Shown in pieces: positions 6,354 to 14,430 of a DNA stretch of 15,932 bases. Under the pieces are notes generated by a model. It did no database searches. It was not told the origin of the DNA and worked only from the letters and a program-made list of their open reading frames with translations. A program made the position numbers and the translations under genes. Each line of letters opens with the position of its first letter. Position 1 is the first letter of the stretch. Source of the DNA: an uncultured Bacteroidales bacterium (GTDB lineage Bacteria; Bacteroidota; Bacteroidia; Bacteroidales; P3); NCBI GenBank assembly GCA_905236405.1, contig CAJOQB010000132.1:1-15932 (forward strand), written 5' to 3'.

Positions 6354-8159
6354 ATGCACTTACGAGAACAACATCCATCGAGATTAGCCTTAAGCATATT
6401 GGTTATCATTACCATAAGTCTACTTGGTAACAACACTTTATATGCACAGAAGGTGGGGAAAAAAGGAGGGAAAAAGGGAGAGCGCACCCCCGCCACCGTC
6501 GTATACTACCAATACAATTACAACGAAGGAGGGAAAGACACCACCTATCGCTATGTCGACATCCTGCAACAACAGCTTCGCATTTGGGCACCCAGCCAAT
6601 ACGCAGGGCAACGCACCATCCCCGGCTATGCCACTGCCACCACATATGTCGACTTGAATACCGACAGCGTTTACTACCAACTTTTATTTGACGCAAATGA
6701 TGCCTACTACACCAGCTGGAACTATGAAAAAAACCTCGTCGAGTGGGATTCGGTCAAATTGGATTCGAAGACAACCAAATATTCAACCAGCATCAATTCC
6801 AACCGTTTAGAGTTTATTATGACAACTGGTGACGGATTGGACATCAACCCCATCACCAGCTATGGTCGTCTCCCTGGCACTCTCAAACAGTTCATCCGCA
6901 ACGGACAGGTACAGTTGGAACGTGGTGTCAAAGTCAAAACCAACCAACAGAACAAATTCGACGGAATACCCACACAATTAGGGACACGTACCGACCGACG
7001 TCAGATAGGAAACATGCAGAAAGAGAAAATGATTCTCACCACGCGAGTATTCGACAAAGCCCAACTCTTTTGGCATACCGACCCCGAGATTGATCTGAAA
7101 GGGAAAGCCTACCAAGAGGCCTGGGATGCATTCCCCACCGACAGCGTAATCCACTATGCCGGCGGCACTGTAGTGCTGCGTCGAATGCACTTCGATACCC
7201 TACCCTCCCATTATCAGCTTTTTGCAGAACTGCACCAGCAGTCCAACGGCGATGCCTACGACCGCACGGGTAGCATCTTCATCATTCCCCAAGGTCGCGA
7301 GCATACCTTCTTCGAGGGCATGTACCAACACCCCGACTCGTTACCCACCTTCATCGGACGCGACGGACACCGCTACCAAGGCATCCGTGCCACCTCCGAC
7401 TATCTGCCCAATGTAGAATTGGTGCGATTTTTCACCCCCTTTGGCGTACATCACTTCAACAATCGCCTACAGATAGAAGGGCTTTCTTGGGAAGACGAAG
7501 CATACTACAAACAGGAAATCACCGAATTGGCTCCTTACCTGCGTGGCGATGTATGGATTGGAGCCTTCATTGGCAACTATGATGCTGGCGGACACCTCGT
7601 CACCCTTGACATCAAAGCCTACCCCAACGACGAAGTGTGGAACACCGAAGATGTAGGCAATGCTTGGTCACTCCCCCTTATCAACACCACCAATGTGCTG
7701 GAAATGGGTGGTCAGAACTACGGAAAGCTCTTTGGCACCGACAGCCTTACCGTCGAATTTGATATTCCCGAAGGGGTGGAACACCTGCGGCTACGATACA
7801 TCAGCACCGGTCATGGGGGATGGGACAGCGGCGACGAATTCCAACCCAAAGAAAACCAGATATTCATCGATAGTGTGAGACGTTTTGTCCACACCCCTTG
7901 GCGAAGCGACTGCGGCACCTACCGCGAGTTGAACCCTGTATCGGGCAACTTTTGGAATGGCACTTCGAGCAGTGACTATTCGCGTAGCGGATGGTGCCCT
8001 GGGACTGCCACACAACCCGTCTACTTTGAACTCGACAATCTTTCGGCAGGCCATCACACCCTGACGGTAGCCATCCCCCAGGGAGCCCCCATCGAAGGAG
8101 GATTCAGCCATTGGAACATATCGCTCATCCTATTGGGTGAGAGAAACAACTCAAAATAA
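6354..8159 (+). CDS. Secreted PNGase-F-like peptide-N-glycosidase with extra N-terminal domain
   Basis: PNGase F cleaves the bond between asparagine and the first GlcNAc of N-glycans. The 601-residue protein has a signal peptide (hydrophobic 11-25, likely cleavage after Ala31) and a Lys/Gly-rich start. Residues about 50-200 include YGRLPGTLKQF at 170-180, which resembles the GLPGLI motif of Bacteroidota. The PNGase core is about 280-600. AYDR (301-304) aligns with the WDR holding catalytic Asp60 of Elizabethkingia PNGase F, giving Asp303. GDEF (493-496) aligns with CAEW, giving Glu495 for Glu206. The hallmark GWCPG is at 546-550. The residue matching Glu118 appears to be Phe405, so activity is uncertain. 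The ATG at 6354 is chosen because a promoter box lies inside the longer frame. An esterase-like gene follows after 19 bases. Confidence 0.85.
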   Translation: MHLREQHPSRLALSILVIITISLLGNNTLYAQKVGKKGGKKGERTPATVVYYQYNYNEGGKDTTYRYVDILQQQLRIWAPSQYAGQRTIPGYATATTYVDLNTDSVYYQLLFDANDAYYTSWNYEKNLVEWDSVKLDSKTTKYSTSINSNRLEFIMTTGDGLDINPITSYGRLPGTLKQFIRNGQVQLERGVKVKTNQQNKFDGIPTQLGTRTDRRQIGNMQKEKMILTTRVFDKAQLFWHTDPEIDLKGKAYQEAWDAFPTDSVIHYAGGTVVLRRMHFDTLPSHYQLFAELHQQSNGDAYDRTGSIFIIPQGREHTFFEGMYQHPDSLPTFIGRDGHRYQGIRATSDYLPNVELVRFFTPFGVHHFNNRLQIEGLSWEDEAYYKQEITELAPYLRGDVWIGAFIGNYDAGGHLVTLDIKAYPNDEVWNTEDVGNAWSLPLINTTNVLEMGGQNYGKLFGTDSLTVEFDIPEGVEHLRLRYISTGHGGWDSGDEFQPKENQIFIDSVRRFVHTPWRSDCGTYRELNPVSGNFWNGTSSSDYSRSGWCPGTATQPVYFELDNLSAGHHTLTVAIPQGAPIEGGFSHWNISLILLGERNNSK

Positions 8160-8178
8160 TCTTTCATTATTACTCATT

Positions 8179-9834
8179 ATGGACAAAAAAAAACGTAACA
8201 AACTCATTGCATGGTGCTCATCCATATTGGCACTGTTCGTCGTAGCCTTTTTGGTTGCGACAATCGTGCGACACCACCGTTCAGGCGATACCGGAGAGAC
8301 CGACTCGTCAGCCTTTGACTCAATACAGAACGAATTGCACGACGAGAACTTCAACCCCGTCTTTGGCCTTTCCACCGACCATTACTACATTCTCACTTTC
8401 GACAAGGACACCGCCCTTATCATCATCGAACAAATTGATGGCCAGACTGCCAACGGACGCTACTATCCTTGGGTGGCAGGCAGCGACTGTGTTTCGCCCC
8501 AACCGCTTCAAATCACTATCGACCGCGACAGCACTATCGTCACCATCGAAAAGACCCCTTTGGTAATCCTCGAACGAGGGGATAAGATTCCTCGCCTGGT
8601 CGACGGCAAACGCCACACCGTCAAGGACAACACTCAACACAGCCACACCTTCTCGCTCACCCCATACATCACCCCATTCTTTTATGAGATAGTCGACAAT
8701 CGTTTCTCCAACAAATCGATCTACAGAATCAAGGTGACGAAAGACGTGGAATACTGCAAGGCCAACGGCTACTGGACCAGCGTGGTCGGCTATCAAGACG
8801 ACAGCTACTTGAAACTGGTTCGCGAACGTCTGAAAGAGAGCCGTCAGAAACGGGAGCTCAGCTTGACTATGGACATCTACGAACCCATCGGCGACCAAAG
8901 TCAACGAAACGACACCTTGCTGAACATCAACAGTGAGCGACCGCTAATAGTGTTCCTGCATGGCGGTGCCTTCTATGTAGGCGACAAAGGAATGGATCAT
9001 ATCGCTGGCTGGAGTGCCCACTTTGCCGAGCAGGGCTATCTCTGTGCCGCCGTCAACTACCGCCTTGGATTCCGTCCCAACAAAAACGATATCGAACAGA
9101 CAGGCTACGATGCCATAGCCGACGTGCAGGCTGCCATCCACTATCTGATTGACCATCGTCAGACCTACCACATCGACACCACCCGCATCTTCATCGCAGG
9201 CACCAGTGCTGGAAGCATCACCGCATTGATGACCGCCTTTAGCGAAAGTACCGATTTCCACGTGACAGCTGTCGCCAATATGTGGGGTGCCGTCAACAAC
9301 CTGAAACTGTTAAAAAACAGCCATACCGACATCATCTCTTTCCACGGCACCGCCGACCAACTGGTGCCCTACGACCAAGGTATTCCCTTCCAAGACATCA
9401 ACAAGACAATAGGCAAACGGTTGTTCAACACCCTATACGGTTCCGCCTCCATCGACCGTCAAGCCAAATCACTGGGCTATCGCAGCGAGCTCCACACCTT
9501 CGAAGGTGGCCCGCACGGGCTGCACGAAAACCCTGACCACACCATCAACTACGAAAACTACAATTTTATCCAAGAACATATCTCCTCCTTCTTCTATCGT
9601 GAGATGGTGCCGCAGGAAATCAAGATTGAGCAAGACCGCAACGACCCCCGTCACTTCTTCCTCCACAATCGCCACATCCAACAGGCCATGTGGTCGGCAC
9701 CTGACGGGTTCATCATCCATCAAAACGGTACCGACGCTTGGGTGCTTTGGCCTGAAGAGACTATCTCTCGTCGCATAGAAGTCAGCGGTCGCTACAACAA
9801 CGGCATCGGCTTCCGCAAAACGTTGATGCTATAG
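8179..9834 (+). CDS. Membrane-anchored alpha/beta hydrolase (carboxylesterase type)
   Basis: The 551-residue protein starts with a basic tip and one membrane segment (about 9-30), so it is probably held by an uncleaved anchor with its bulk in the periplasm. Residues 60-200 are a beta-rich region that I do not recognise. The hydrolase domain spans about 230-475. It has the oxyanion motif HGGAF (261-265), nucleophile elbow GTSAG with Ser343, acid Asp393 in HGTADQ, and His446 in GGPHGLH, so a complete triad is visible. This is the arrangement of hormone-sensitive-lipase and BD-FAE-like esterases, which often deacylate sugars. A short C-terminal beta region (480-551) follows and does not look like a T9SS sorting domain. 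The ATG at 8179 is preferred to the upstream TTG at 8137, which would overlap the PNGase-like gene. Substrate is unknown. Confidence 0.85.
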   Translation: MDKKKRNKLIAWCSSILALFVVAFLVATIVRHHRSGDTGETDSSAFDSIQNELHDENFNPVFGLSTDHYYILTFDKDTALIIIEQIDGQTANGRYYPWVAGSDCVSPQPLQITIDRDSTIVTIEKTPLVILERGDKIPRLVDGKRHTVKDNTQHSHTFSLTPYITPFFYEIVDNRFSNKSIYRIKVTKDVEYCKANGYWTSVVGYQDDSYLKLVRERLKESRQKRELSLTMDIYEPIGDQSQRNDTLLNINSERPLIVFLHGGAFYVGDKGMDHIAGWSAHFAEQGYLCAAVNYRLGFRPNKNDIEQTGYDAIADVQAAIHYLIDHRQTYHIDTTRIFIAGTSAGSITALMTAFSESTDFHVTAVANMWGAVNNLKLLKNSHTDIISFHGTADQLVPYDQGIPFQDINKTIGKRLFNTLYGSASIDRQAKSLGYRSELHTFEGGPHGLHENPDHTINYENYNFIQEHISSFFYREMVPQEIKIEQDRNDPRHFFLHNRHIQQAMWSAPDGFIIHQNGTDAWVLWPEETISRRIEVSGRYNNGIGFRKTLML

Positions 9835-9860
9835 ACATCACCGTTTTCAATTCTTTTTAT

Positions 9861-9868
9861 TATCTTTG
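9861..9868 (+). promoter_or_regulatory. Candidate -7 element for the lipoprotein gene
   Basis: TATCTTTG is an exact TAnnTTTG match, followed by CTGC, in the 112-base gap after the esterase-like gene. A recognisable TTTG at the proper distance upstream is lacking. It implies an AT-rich leader of about 70 bases before the ATG at 9947. No terminator is evident in this gap, so read-through from upstream is possible. Confidence 0.5.
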
Positions 9869-9946
9869 CTGCATCATACAAACAGAAGAGACAACATAAA
9901 AAACATAGTAATTCAATAATTTATCAAACAATAACACACAAGAATT

Positions 9947-11008
9947 ATGAAACGTTTTGTAATATCCATCCTGGCTCTGCTAATCGTCGCAGGGCTCAGT
10001 TCTTGCACAAAAGAGCCTTCGGGCACCTTTGACGAAGGGGTCTTCCAACCCAAATACAAAATCAGCACCATCAAGCTTAACAATGCCAACTTTCAGACAT
10101 GGAATTGGGCCAGTTCAAAGTTGAGTGGCATCAACGACATCACCAACAACGCCACCTATTCCTTCAGCTACACTGGCAACCAACTTACTAATACACAAAT
10201 CGCTTATGCCGACGGATCCTCCCAGAACATACAGTACACCTATTCGGGAGACTACCTGACCCGAGTGGAAGTGTATAACGGCAGTAGAGCCGACATTTCG
10301 ATGACGGTCAACCACAACGCCAGCGACAAAATCTCGACTGTCAACATCGATGTCAGCGATGCATTTCTCATCGAAGCCGGTCTCTCCGTCATGAACGGCA
10401 CTTTCTCGTTCAAGATGGGTGCTGCCCGCTATCTGCTGAGCGAAACCGCCTTCGAAAGCCTAATGACCATGGCGCAACTCTATGCCGTTGCCAGTAAGAA
10501 CAATGCCAAATACAGCATCGACAACAAACATTTCTCCATCACCTACACTTGGAACGGCGACAATGTGGCCACCGAGGCATTTGCAGGCAATGTCAACGCC
10601 TCTGTCACCGTCGACGATATTTCGCAGGTGATAGGTTCCAGTAGTCCGATGATTTCTGCCATCCTCAACTATTTGGACGCCGATGCCGAATATCCTCTCG
10701 ACATCAATGTCGAACGCACCACCAACTATACATACGACGACAAGGGCAACCCCTACTGGTATTGCTGGACGAGTGGATTCGACGCACAGAACCTCTCAAA
10801 AAACAACATCCTTACCGACAACGCCACTGGCGCAGGAACTGGCAATATCACCGTCACCCTCCCCATTGTGGGCACCTCCACCTATCCCATTCAGAATGTT
10901 GACTTGAGCCACAGCCTCTCCTATACCTACAGCTACAACAAGAAAAAGTACCCCACCCAGATTACCATCAGCACTGGTGAGGTCTACGAACTGGAATACA
11001 CCAAGTAA
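9947..11008 (+). CDS. Putative lipoprotein of unknown function (DUF4595-like pattern)
   Basis: The 353-residue product has a clear lipoprotein signal: MKR, a hydrophobic stretch at 4-17, and GLSSC with the lipidated Cys20. The mature protein is rich in Tyr, Asn, Thr and Ser, with beta-strand-like stretches such as YTYSGDYLTRVEVYNG near 100-116, TTNYTYDDKGNPY near 260-272 and YTYSYNKKKYPTQITIS at the end. These short tyrosine-rich strands followed by turn residues are typical of Bacteroidales lipoproteins often assigned to DUF4595 or related families, which resemble YD-like repeats. No enzyme motif was seen. It should sit in the outer or inner membrane. It has its own candidate promoter and lies 37 bases before metG. 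A precise family needs a profile search. Confidence 0.75.
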   Translation: MKRFVISILALLIVAGLSSCTKEPSGTFDEGVFQPKYKISTIKLNNANFQTWNWASSKLSGINDITNNATYSFSYTGNQLTNTQIAYADGSSQNIQYTYSGDYLTRVEVYNGSRADISMTVNHNASDKISTVNIDVSDAFLIEAGLSVMNGTFSFKMGAARYLLSETAFESLMTMAQLYAVASKNNAKYSIDNKHFSITYTWNGDNVATEAFAGNVNASVTVDDISQVIGSSSPMISAILNYLDADAEYPLDINVERTTNYTYDDKGNPYWYCWTSGFDAQNLSKNNILTDNATGAGTGNITVTLPIVGTSTYPIQNVDLSHSLSYTYSYNKKKYPTQITISTGEVYELEYTK

Positions 11009-11045
11009 CCTATCCTCACACTTCAAAAATATAAATCGACACTAT

Positions 11046-13115
11046 ATGACCTATACTGAGAAAGACAGAAAGTACAAACGCTATACCGTCACCTCTGCCC
11101 TACCCTATGCTAACGGGCCTGTACATATCGGCCATCTGGCAGGTGTATACGTGCCTGCCGACATCTATGTGCGTTACCTCCGTGCCCAAGGAGAGAAGGT
11201 AATGTTCATCGGCGGCAGCGACGAGCATGGTGTGCCCATCACCATCAAAGCCCGCAAAGAGGGCTGCACACCCCAGGACATCGTCGACCGTTACCACAAG
11301 ATTATCAAAGACTCCTTTGCTGAACTGGGCATCTCTTTCGACATCTACAGCCGTACCAGCAGCAAAGAACACCACGAAACGGCTGCCGAGTTCTTCACAA
11401 AGCTCTACAACGAAGGCAAGTTCATCGAGAAGACATCCATGCAGTACTACGACGAGGAAGCCGGTTGTTTCCTCGCCGACCGCTATATCACTGGCACTTG
11501 CCCCCACTGCGGCAACGAAAACGCTTATGGCGACCAATGTGAAAAATGCGACAAACCTTATGAAGTCACCGACCTTATCAACCCCAAGTCGGCCCTCAGC
11601 GGTTCCAAACCGGTATTGAAAGAGTCAAAACACTGGTTCCTTCCACTCGACAAGGACGAGCCTTGGTTGCGTGAATGGATTCTCGAAGGCCATAAAGGCG
11701 ACTGGAAAGCCAATGTCTACGGACAATGCAAGTCGTGGATAGACCTCGGTCTCCAGCCCCGTGCCGTCACCCGTGACCTCGACTGGGGCGTGAAAGTACC
11801 ACTCGAAGGTACCGACGGCAAGGTACTCTACGTATGGTTCGACGCCCCTATCGGCTACATCTCCTTCACCAAACAGCTGAAAGGCGACGACTGGGAAAAA
11901 TGGTGGAAAGACCAAGACACCAAACTTGTGCATTTCATCGGCAAAGACAACATCGTCTTCCATTGCATCATCTTCCCCTCGATGCTACACGCCGACGGCA
12001 GCTATATCCTGCCCGCCAACGTCCCTGCCAACGAGTTTCTCAACCTCGAGGGCGACAAAATCAGCACCTCTCGCAACTGGGCCGTGTGGCTGCACGAATA
12101 CCTTAAGGACTTCCCTGGCAAACAAGATGTGCTGCGTTACACCCTTTGCAGCAACGCCCCAGAGAACAAAGACAACGACTTCACCTGGAAGGATTTCCAA
12201 CTGAAGAACAACAGCGAGTTGGTAGCCATCCTCGGCAATTTCGTCAACCGTACCCTTGTGCTCACCCACAAATTCTACAACGGCACCCTACCCGCTGCCG
12301 GAGAATTGACCGAACTTGACCGACAGACCATCGAGGAGATACGTACCTTCCCCGAACGTATTGGCCGCAATATCGAGACCTATCGCTTCCGCGAAGCCCT
12401 CAGCGAGATGATGAACTTGGCACGCCTCGGTAACAAATACCTGACCGAGACCGAACCTTGGAAACTCATCAAGAGCGACCCCGAACGTACCGCCACAGTT
12501 ATGAATCTCTCGCTGCAGATATGTGCCAACCTGGCCATCCTCTGTGCCCCCTTCTTGCCCTTCACCGCCGACAAGATGCATCGCATCATGAACCTTCCCG
12601 CTATGGGATGGAAAGATGCAGGACGTGCCGACATCCTCATGAACGGCCATACCATCGACCAACCCGAACTCCTATTCGAACAGATTGGCGACGACGCCAT
12701 CCAAGCACAGGTCGACCGTCTGATGCACACCAAGGAACAGAATGCCATCAACGCATGGAAGCCTGCCGAGGTGAAGACCAACGTGGCATTCGATGACTTT
12801 GGCAAGATGGACATCCGCGTGGCCACTGTACTTGAATGCACCAAAGTGCCAAAAGCCGACAAACTGCTGCAGTTCAAACTCGATGACGGACATGGTACTG
12901 AGCATCCTCGCACCATTGTCAGCGGCATCGCCAAATACTATCCCGAGCCAGAGAAACTGGTCGGTATGCAAGTTTGTTTCATCGCCAACTTCGAACCACG
13001 CAAACTCCGTGGCGTAATGAGCGAAGGCATGATACTAAGTGCCGAAGACAAAGACGGGCGTCTCGTCCTCATCACACCCTCGCAGTTGGTTGCCGCCGGC
13101 TGCAATGTTGGATAA
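11046..13115 (+). CDS. metG: Methionine--tRNA ligase with C-terminal tRNA-binding domain
   Basis: MetG charges initiator and elongator tRNA-Met with methionine in the cytoplasm. The 689-residue product has the class I signature HIGH at 27-30. The zinc knuckle is CPHC...CEKC (Cys152, Cys155, Cys165, Cys168). The second signature is KISTS (338-342) instead of KMSKS. Around it are WFDAPIGY and the anticodon-binding helical domain. From about residue 580 an OB-fold domain begins with FGKMDIRVATV, the EMAP-II/Trbp111-type extension that makes these enzymes dimeric. The ATG at 11046 is preferred because the longer frame from 10977 would run back into the end of the lipoprotein gene. A strong terminator follows 25 bases after the stop. 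No T-box or other leader signal was seen. Confidence 0.97.
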   Translation: MTYTEKDRKYKRYTVTSALPYANGPVHIGHLAGVYVPADIYVRYLRAQGEKVMFIGGSDEHGVPITIKARKEGCTPQDIVDRYHKIIKDSFAELGISFDIYSRTSSKEHHETAAEFFTKLYNEGKFIEKTSMQYYDEEAGCFLADRYITGTCPHCGNENAYGDQCEKCDKPYEVTDLINPKSALSGSKPVLKESKHWFLPLDKDEPWLREWILEGHKGDWKANVYGQCKSWIDLGLQPRAVTRDLDWGVKVPLEGTDGKVLYVWFDAPIGYISFTKQLKGDDWEKWWKDQDTKLVHFIGKDNIVFHCIIFPSMLHADGSYILPANVPANEFLNLEGDKISTSRNWAVWLHEYLKDFPGKQDVLRYTLCSNAPENKDNDFTWKDFQLKNNSELVAILGNFVNRTLVLTHKFYNGTLPAAGELTELDRQTIEEIRTFPERIGRNIETYRFREALSEMMNLARLGNKYLTETEPWKLIKSDPERTATVMNLSLQICANLAILCAPFLPFTADKMHRIMNLPAMGWKDAGRADILMNGHTIDQPELLFEQIGDDAIQAQVDRLMHTKEQNAINAWKPAEVKTNVAFDDFGKMDIRVATVLECTKVPKADKLLQFKLDDGHGTEHPRTIVSGIAKYYPEPEKLVGMQVCFIANFEPRKLRGVMSEGMILSAEDKDGRLVLITPSQLVAAGCNVG

Positions 13116-13140
13116 CGCAATCCTCGAAAACAAATCCACC

Positions 13141-13178
13141 ACAGGGTGCTTACAAAGATGTAGGCACCCTGTTTTTTT
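13141..13178 (+). terminator. Intrinsic terminator after metG
   Basis: ACAGGGTGC at 13141-13149 pairs perfectly with GCACCCTGT at 13164-13172. Four further inner pairs (one a wobble) leave a six-base loop, making a 13-pair stem. Seven Ts follow at 13172-13178. It closes the metG transcript and faces the terminator at 13315-13343. Confidence 0.92.
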
Positions 13179-13188
13179 ATGACGGTTG

Positions 13189-13295
13189 AGAGAGGTACCT
13201 TTCACTGCCGTCAGATATATCTTCTCGGAGCGGCGAGATATATCTTCTCGTTGGCGCGAGATATATCTTCTCGCGGAAGCGAGATATACCTCTCT
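13189..13295. repeat. Cluster of 23-base-period palindromic repeats with inverted ends
   Basis: The 15-base unit AGATATATCTTCTCG occurs exactly at 13213-13227, 13236-13250 and 13259-13273, with a diverged fourth copy at 13282-13295. All four are spaced exactly 23 bases apart, with variable G/C-rich 8-base spacers. The unit holds the perfect palindrome AGATATATCT. With the preceding CG, copies two and three form CGAGA/TCTCG hairpins. The cluster is bounded by AGAGAGGTA (13189-13197) and its exact inverse TACCTCTCT (13287-13295). It lies between two convergent terminators. The period is not a multiple of three, so it is not a protein repeat. It may be a dispersed intergenic element; function is unknown. 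Confidence 0.85.
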
Positions 13296-13314
13296 ATTCA
13301 GGGGATGGAACAAC

Positions 13315-13343
13315 AAAAAAAAGCCCCACCCAAAGGTGAGGCT
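13315..13343 (-). terminator. Intrinsic terminator of the outer-membrane protein gene
   Basis: Read on the minus strand, AGCCTCACC and GGTGGGGCT form a nine-pair stem with one G-T wobble around a four-base loop, followed by eight Ts (plus 13315-13322). It lies 27 bases beyond the stop of the gene at 13371-14318. Confidence 0.88.
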
Positions 13344-13370
13344 CGAAAGGAAAATCTATGAAAAGATAGA

Positions 13371-14318
13371 TTAATTCTTTTTGCTGAGAGCCCAGTCGTA
13401 GGACAGCTTCACGCCGAAGTTAACCAGACGGAAGGAGTTTACGAGGTCGGTACGCATGACACCGCGAGCATAGTTATGCGTAGCGGTAGGACCATTGCTG
13501 GGATTGGTAGCATAGTTCAGATAACCATTGGCTCTTGCAGGAGCGTTCTCGGGATGAATCGAGTTGATAGCGATATCTGCGAAGCAACCAATCTGCCAGC
13601 TGTGACCACAGTCGCAACCGAAGCGGTAACCCAGTTCAGCAGAACCCATCACGAAGAAAGGTTTCACGAAGTTGCCATTACCACCAAGGAGACCAAGGTC
13701 TTTGTAGTTGAACAGGCTGTAGGAGCCAGAGGCACCAGCAGTTGTGGACTCATAGATAGCACCGGTGGGAACGCCAGCCGAAGCTTTGGTGCTACCAGTG
13801 TAGTAAACATCGGTACCAGCATAGGAGTACTCGGTGCAGGTGACGCGGACGGGAACAGCGAATTTGACACCGAGGTTGGCATACCAACGATCGCCCTGGA
13901 GAGCAATCTGAACGGGAACCATGCCATAGATAGAGAAGTAACGCTCGGTGACATCAGGGCAGGAATACCAGTAGTTGGCATTCATCATAACGGGAGTACC
14001 AGCCATGGTGACAGGAACGGTGGACTCAGAGGTCACAGCCTCGGAGTTTTTGAAACCACTCTGGATGAGGTTGAGGCTACCACCGATGCGGATACCAATG
14101 TTGTTGGTAAAGAAATAAGCATAGGTGAGCTCGCCACCCAAACCAATACCCAGTTTGGTAACACCGGATTGGGAACCTGAAAGCCAAAGGCCGCCGCCAG
14201 AAACGGTACCGCCAAGAGTGATATGCGAACCAGGCTGAGCGAAGCTGATGTCTTCCTGTGCATAGGCCACAGTGCCCAGAGAGAGGGCGACTAATACGGT
14301 AAGGAATAATTTCTTCAT
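13371..14318 (-). CDS. Outer-membrane beta-barrel protein
   Basis: The 315-residue protein has a standard signal peptide (MKKLFL, hydrophobic core, AYAQ with cleavage near residue 20). The mature chain shows alternating hydrophobic/polar glycine-rich strands, for instance ITLGGTVSGGGLWLSG, IGIRIGGSLNL, WYANLGVKFAVPV and FGVKLSYDWAL near the C-terminus. This pattern and length fit an eight- to twelve-stranded outer-membrane barrel of the porin/OmpA-like type seen in Bacteroidota, without an OmpA peptidoglycan-binding domain. A few cysteines occur, including FGCDCGHSW, which could make a disulfide in an external loop. It has its own terminator and follows another terminator, so it is a single-gene unit. 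The leader just before the ATG is very A/T-rich. Cargo and function cannot be told. Confidence 0.78.
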   Translation of the reverse strand: MKKLFLTVLVALSLGTVAYAQEDISFAQPGSHITLGGTVSGGGLWLSGSQSGVTKLGIGLGGELTYAYFFTNNIGIRIGGSLNLIQSGFKNSEAVTSESTVPVTMAGTPVMMNANYWYSCPDVTERYFSIYGMVPVQIALQGDRWYANLGVKFAVPVRVTCTEYSYAGTDVYYTGSTKASAGVPTGAIYESTTAGASGSYSLFNYKDLGLLGGNGNFVKPFFVMGSAELGYRFGCDCGHSWQIGCFADIAINSIHPENAPARANGYLNYATNPSNGPTATHNYARGVMRTDLVNSFRLVNFGVKLSYDWALSKKN

Positions 14319-14374
14319 ATTAATATAAATTTTAATGTTTTCCTAAGATTAACGAATCGTGAAGATATACATTC

Positions 14375-14419
14375 AAAAAGAAAGATAGAGAAGTCCCTGA
14401 GGCCAGGGACTTCCCTATC
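14375..14419 (-). terminator. Strong intrinsic terminator of the T9SS-exported repeat protein gene
   Basis: A 16-pair stem (plus 14384-14399 with 14404-14419, one G-T wobble) with a four-base loop is followed on the minus strand by TTTCTTTTT (plus 14375-14383). It starts 11 bases after the stop codon at 14433-14431 and separates this gene from the beta-barrel gene. Confidence 0.93.
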
Positions 14420-14430
14420 GGTTAGAGTGT

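Noticed and set aside
9834..9840. T9SS sorting domain at the end of the esterase-like protein
   Set aside because: The C-terminus ends GFRKTLML without the sorting-domain strand motifs, and the protein has an N-terminal membrane anchor instead.
10977..11045. Longer start for metG
   Set aside because: It would overlap the end of the lipoprotein gene and add residues not seen in MetG; the ATG at 11046 fits.
13189..13295. CRISPR array
   Set aside because: The repeats are 15 bases with 8-base spacers, far shorter than CRISPR, and no cas gene is in the window.
13179..13374. Small plus- and minus-strand open frames through the 23-base repeats
   Set aside because: The period is not a multiple of three, the frames cross terminators, and the peptides look like repeat translation rather than protein.
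14319..14375. Promoter for the beta-barrel gene (TTTG then TAATCTTA on the minus strand)
   Set aside because: The -7 matches only six of eight positions and the spacing is 22; too weak to annotate, though a promoter must be near.
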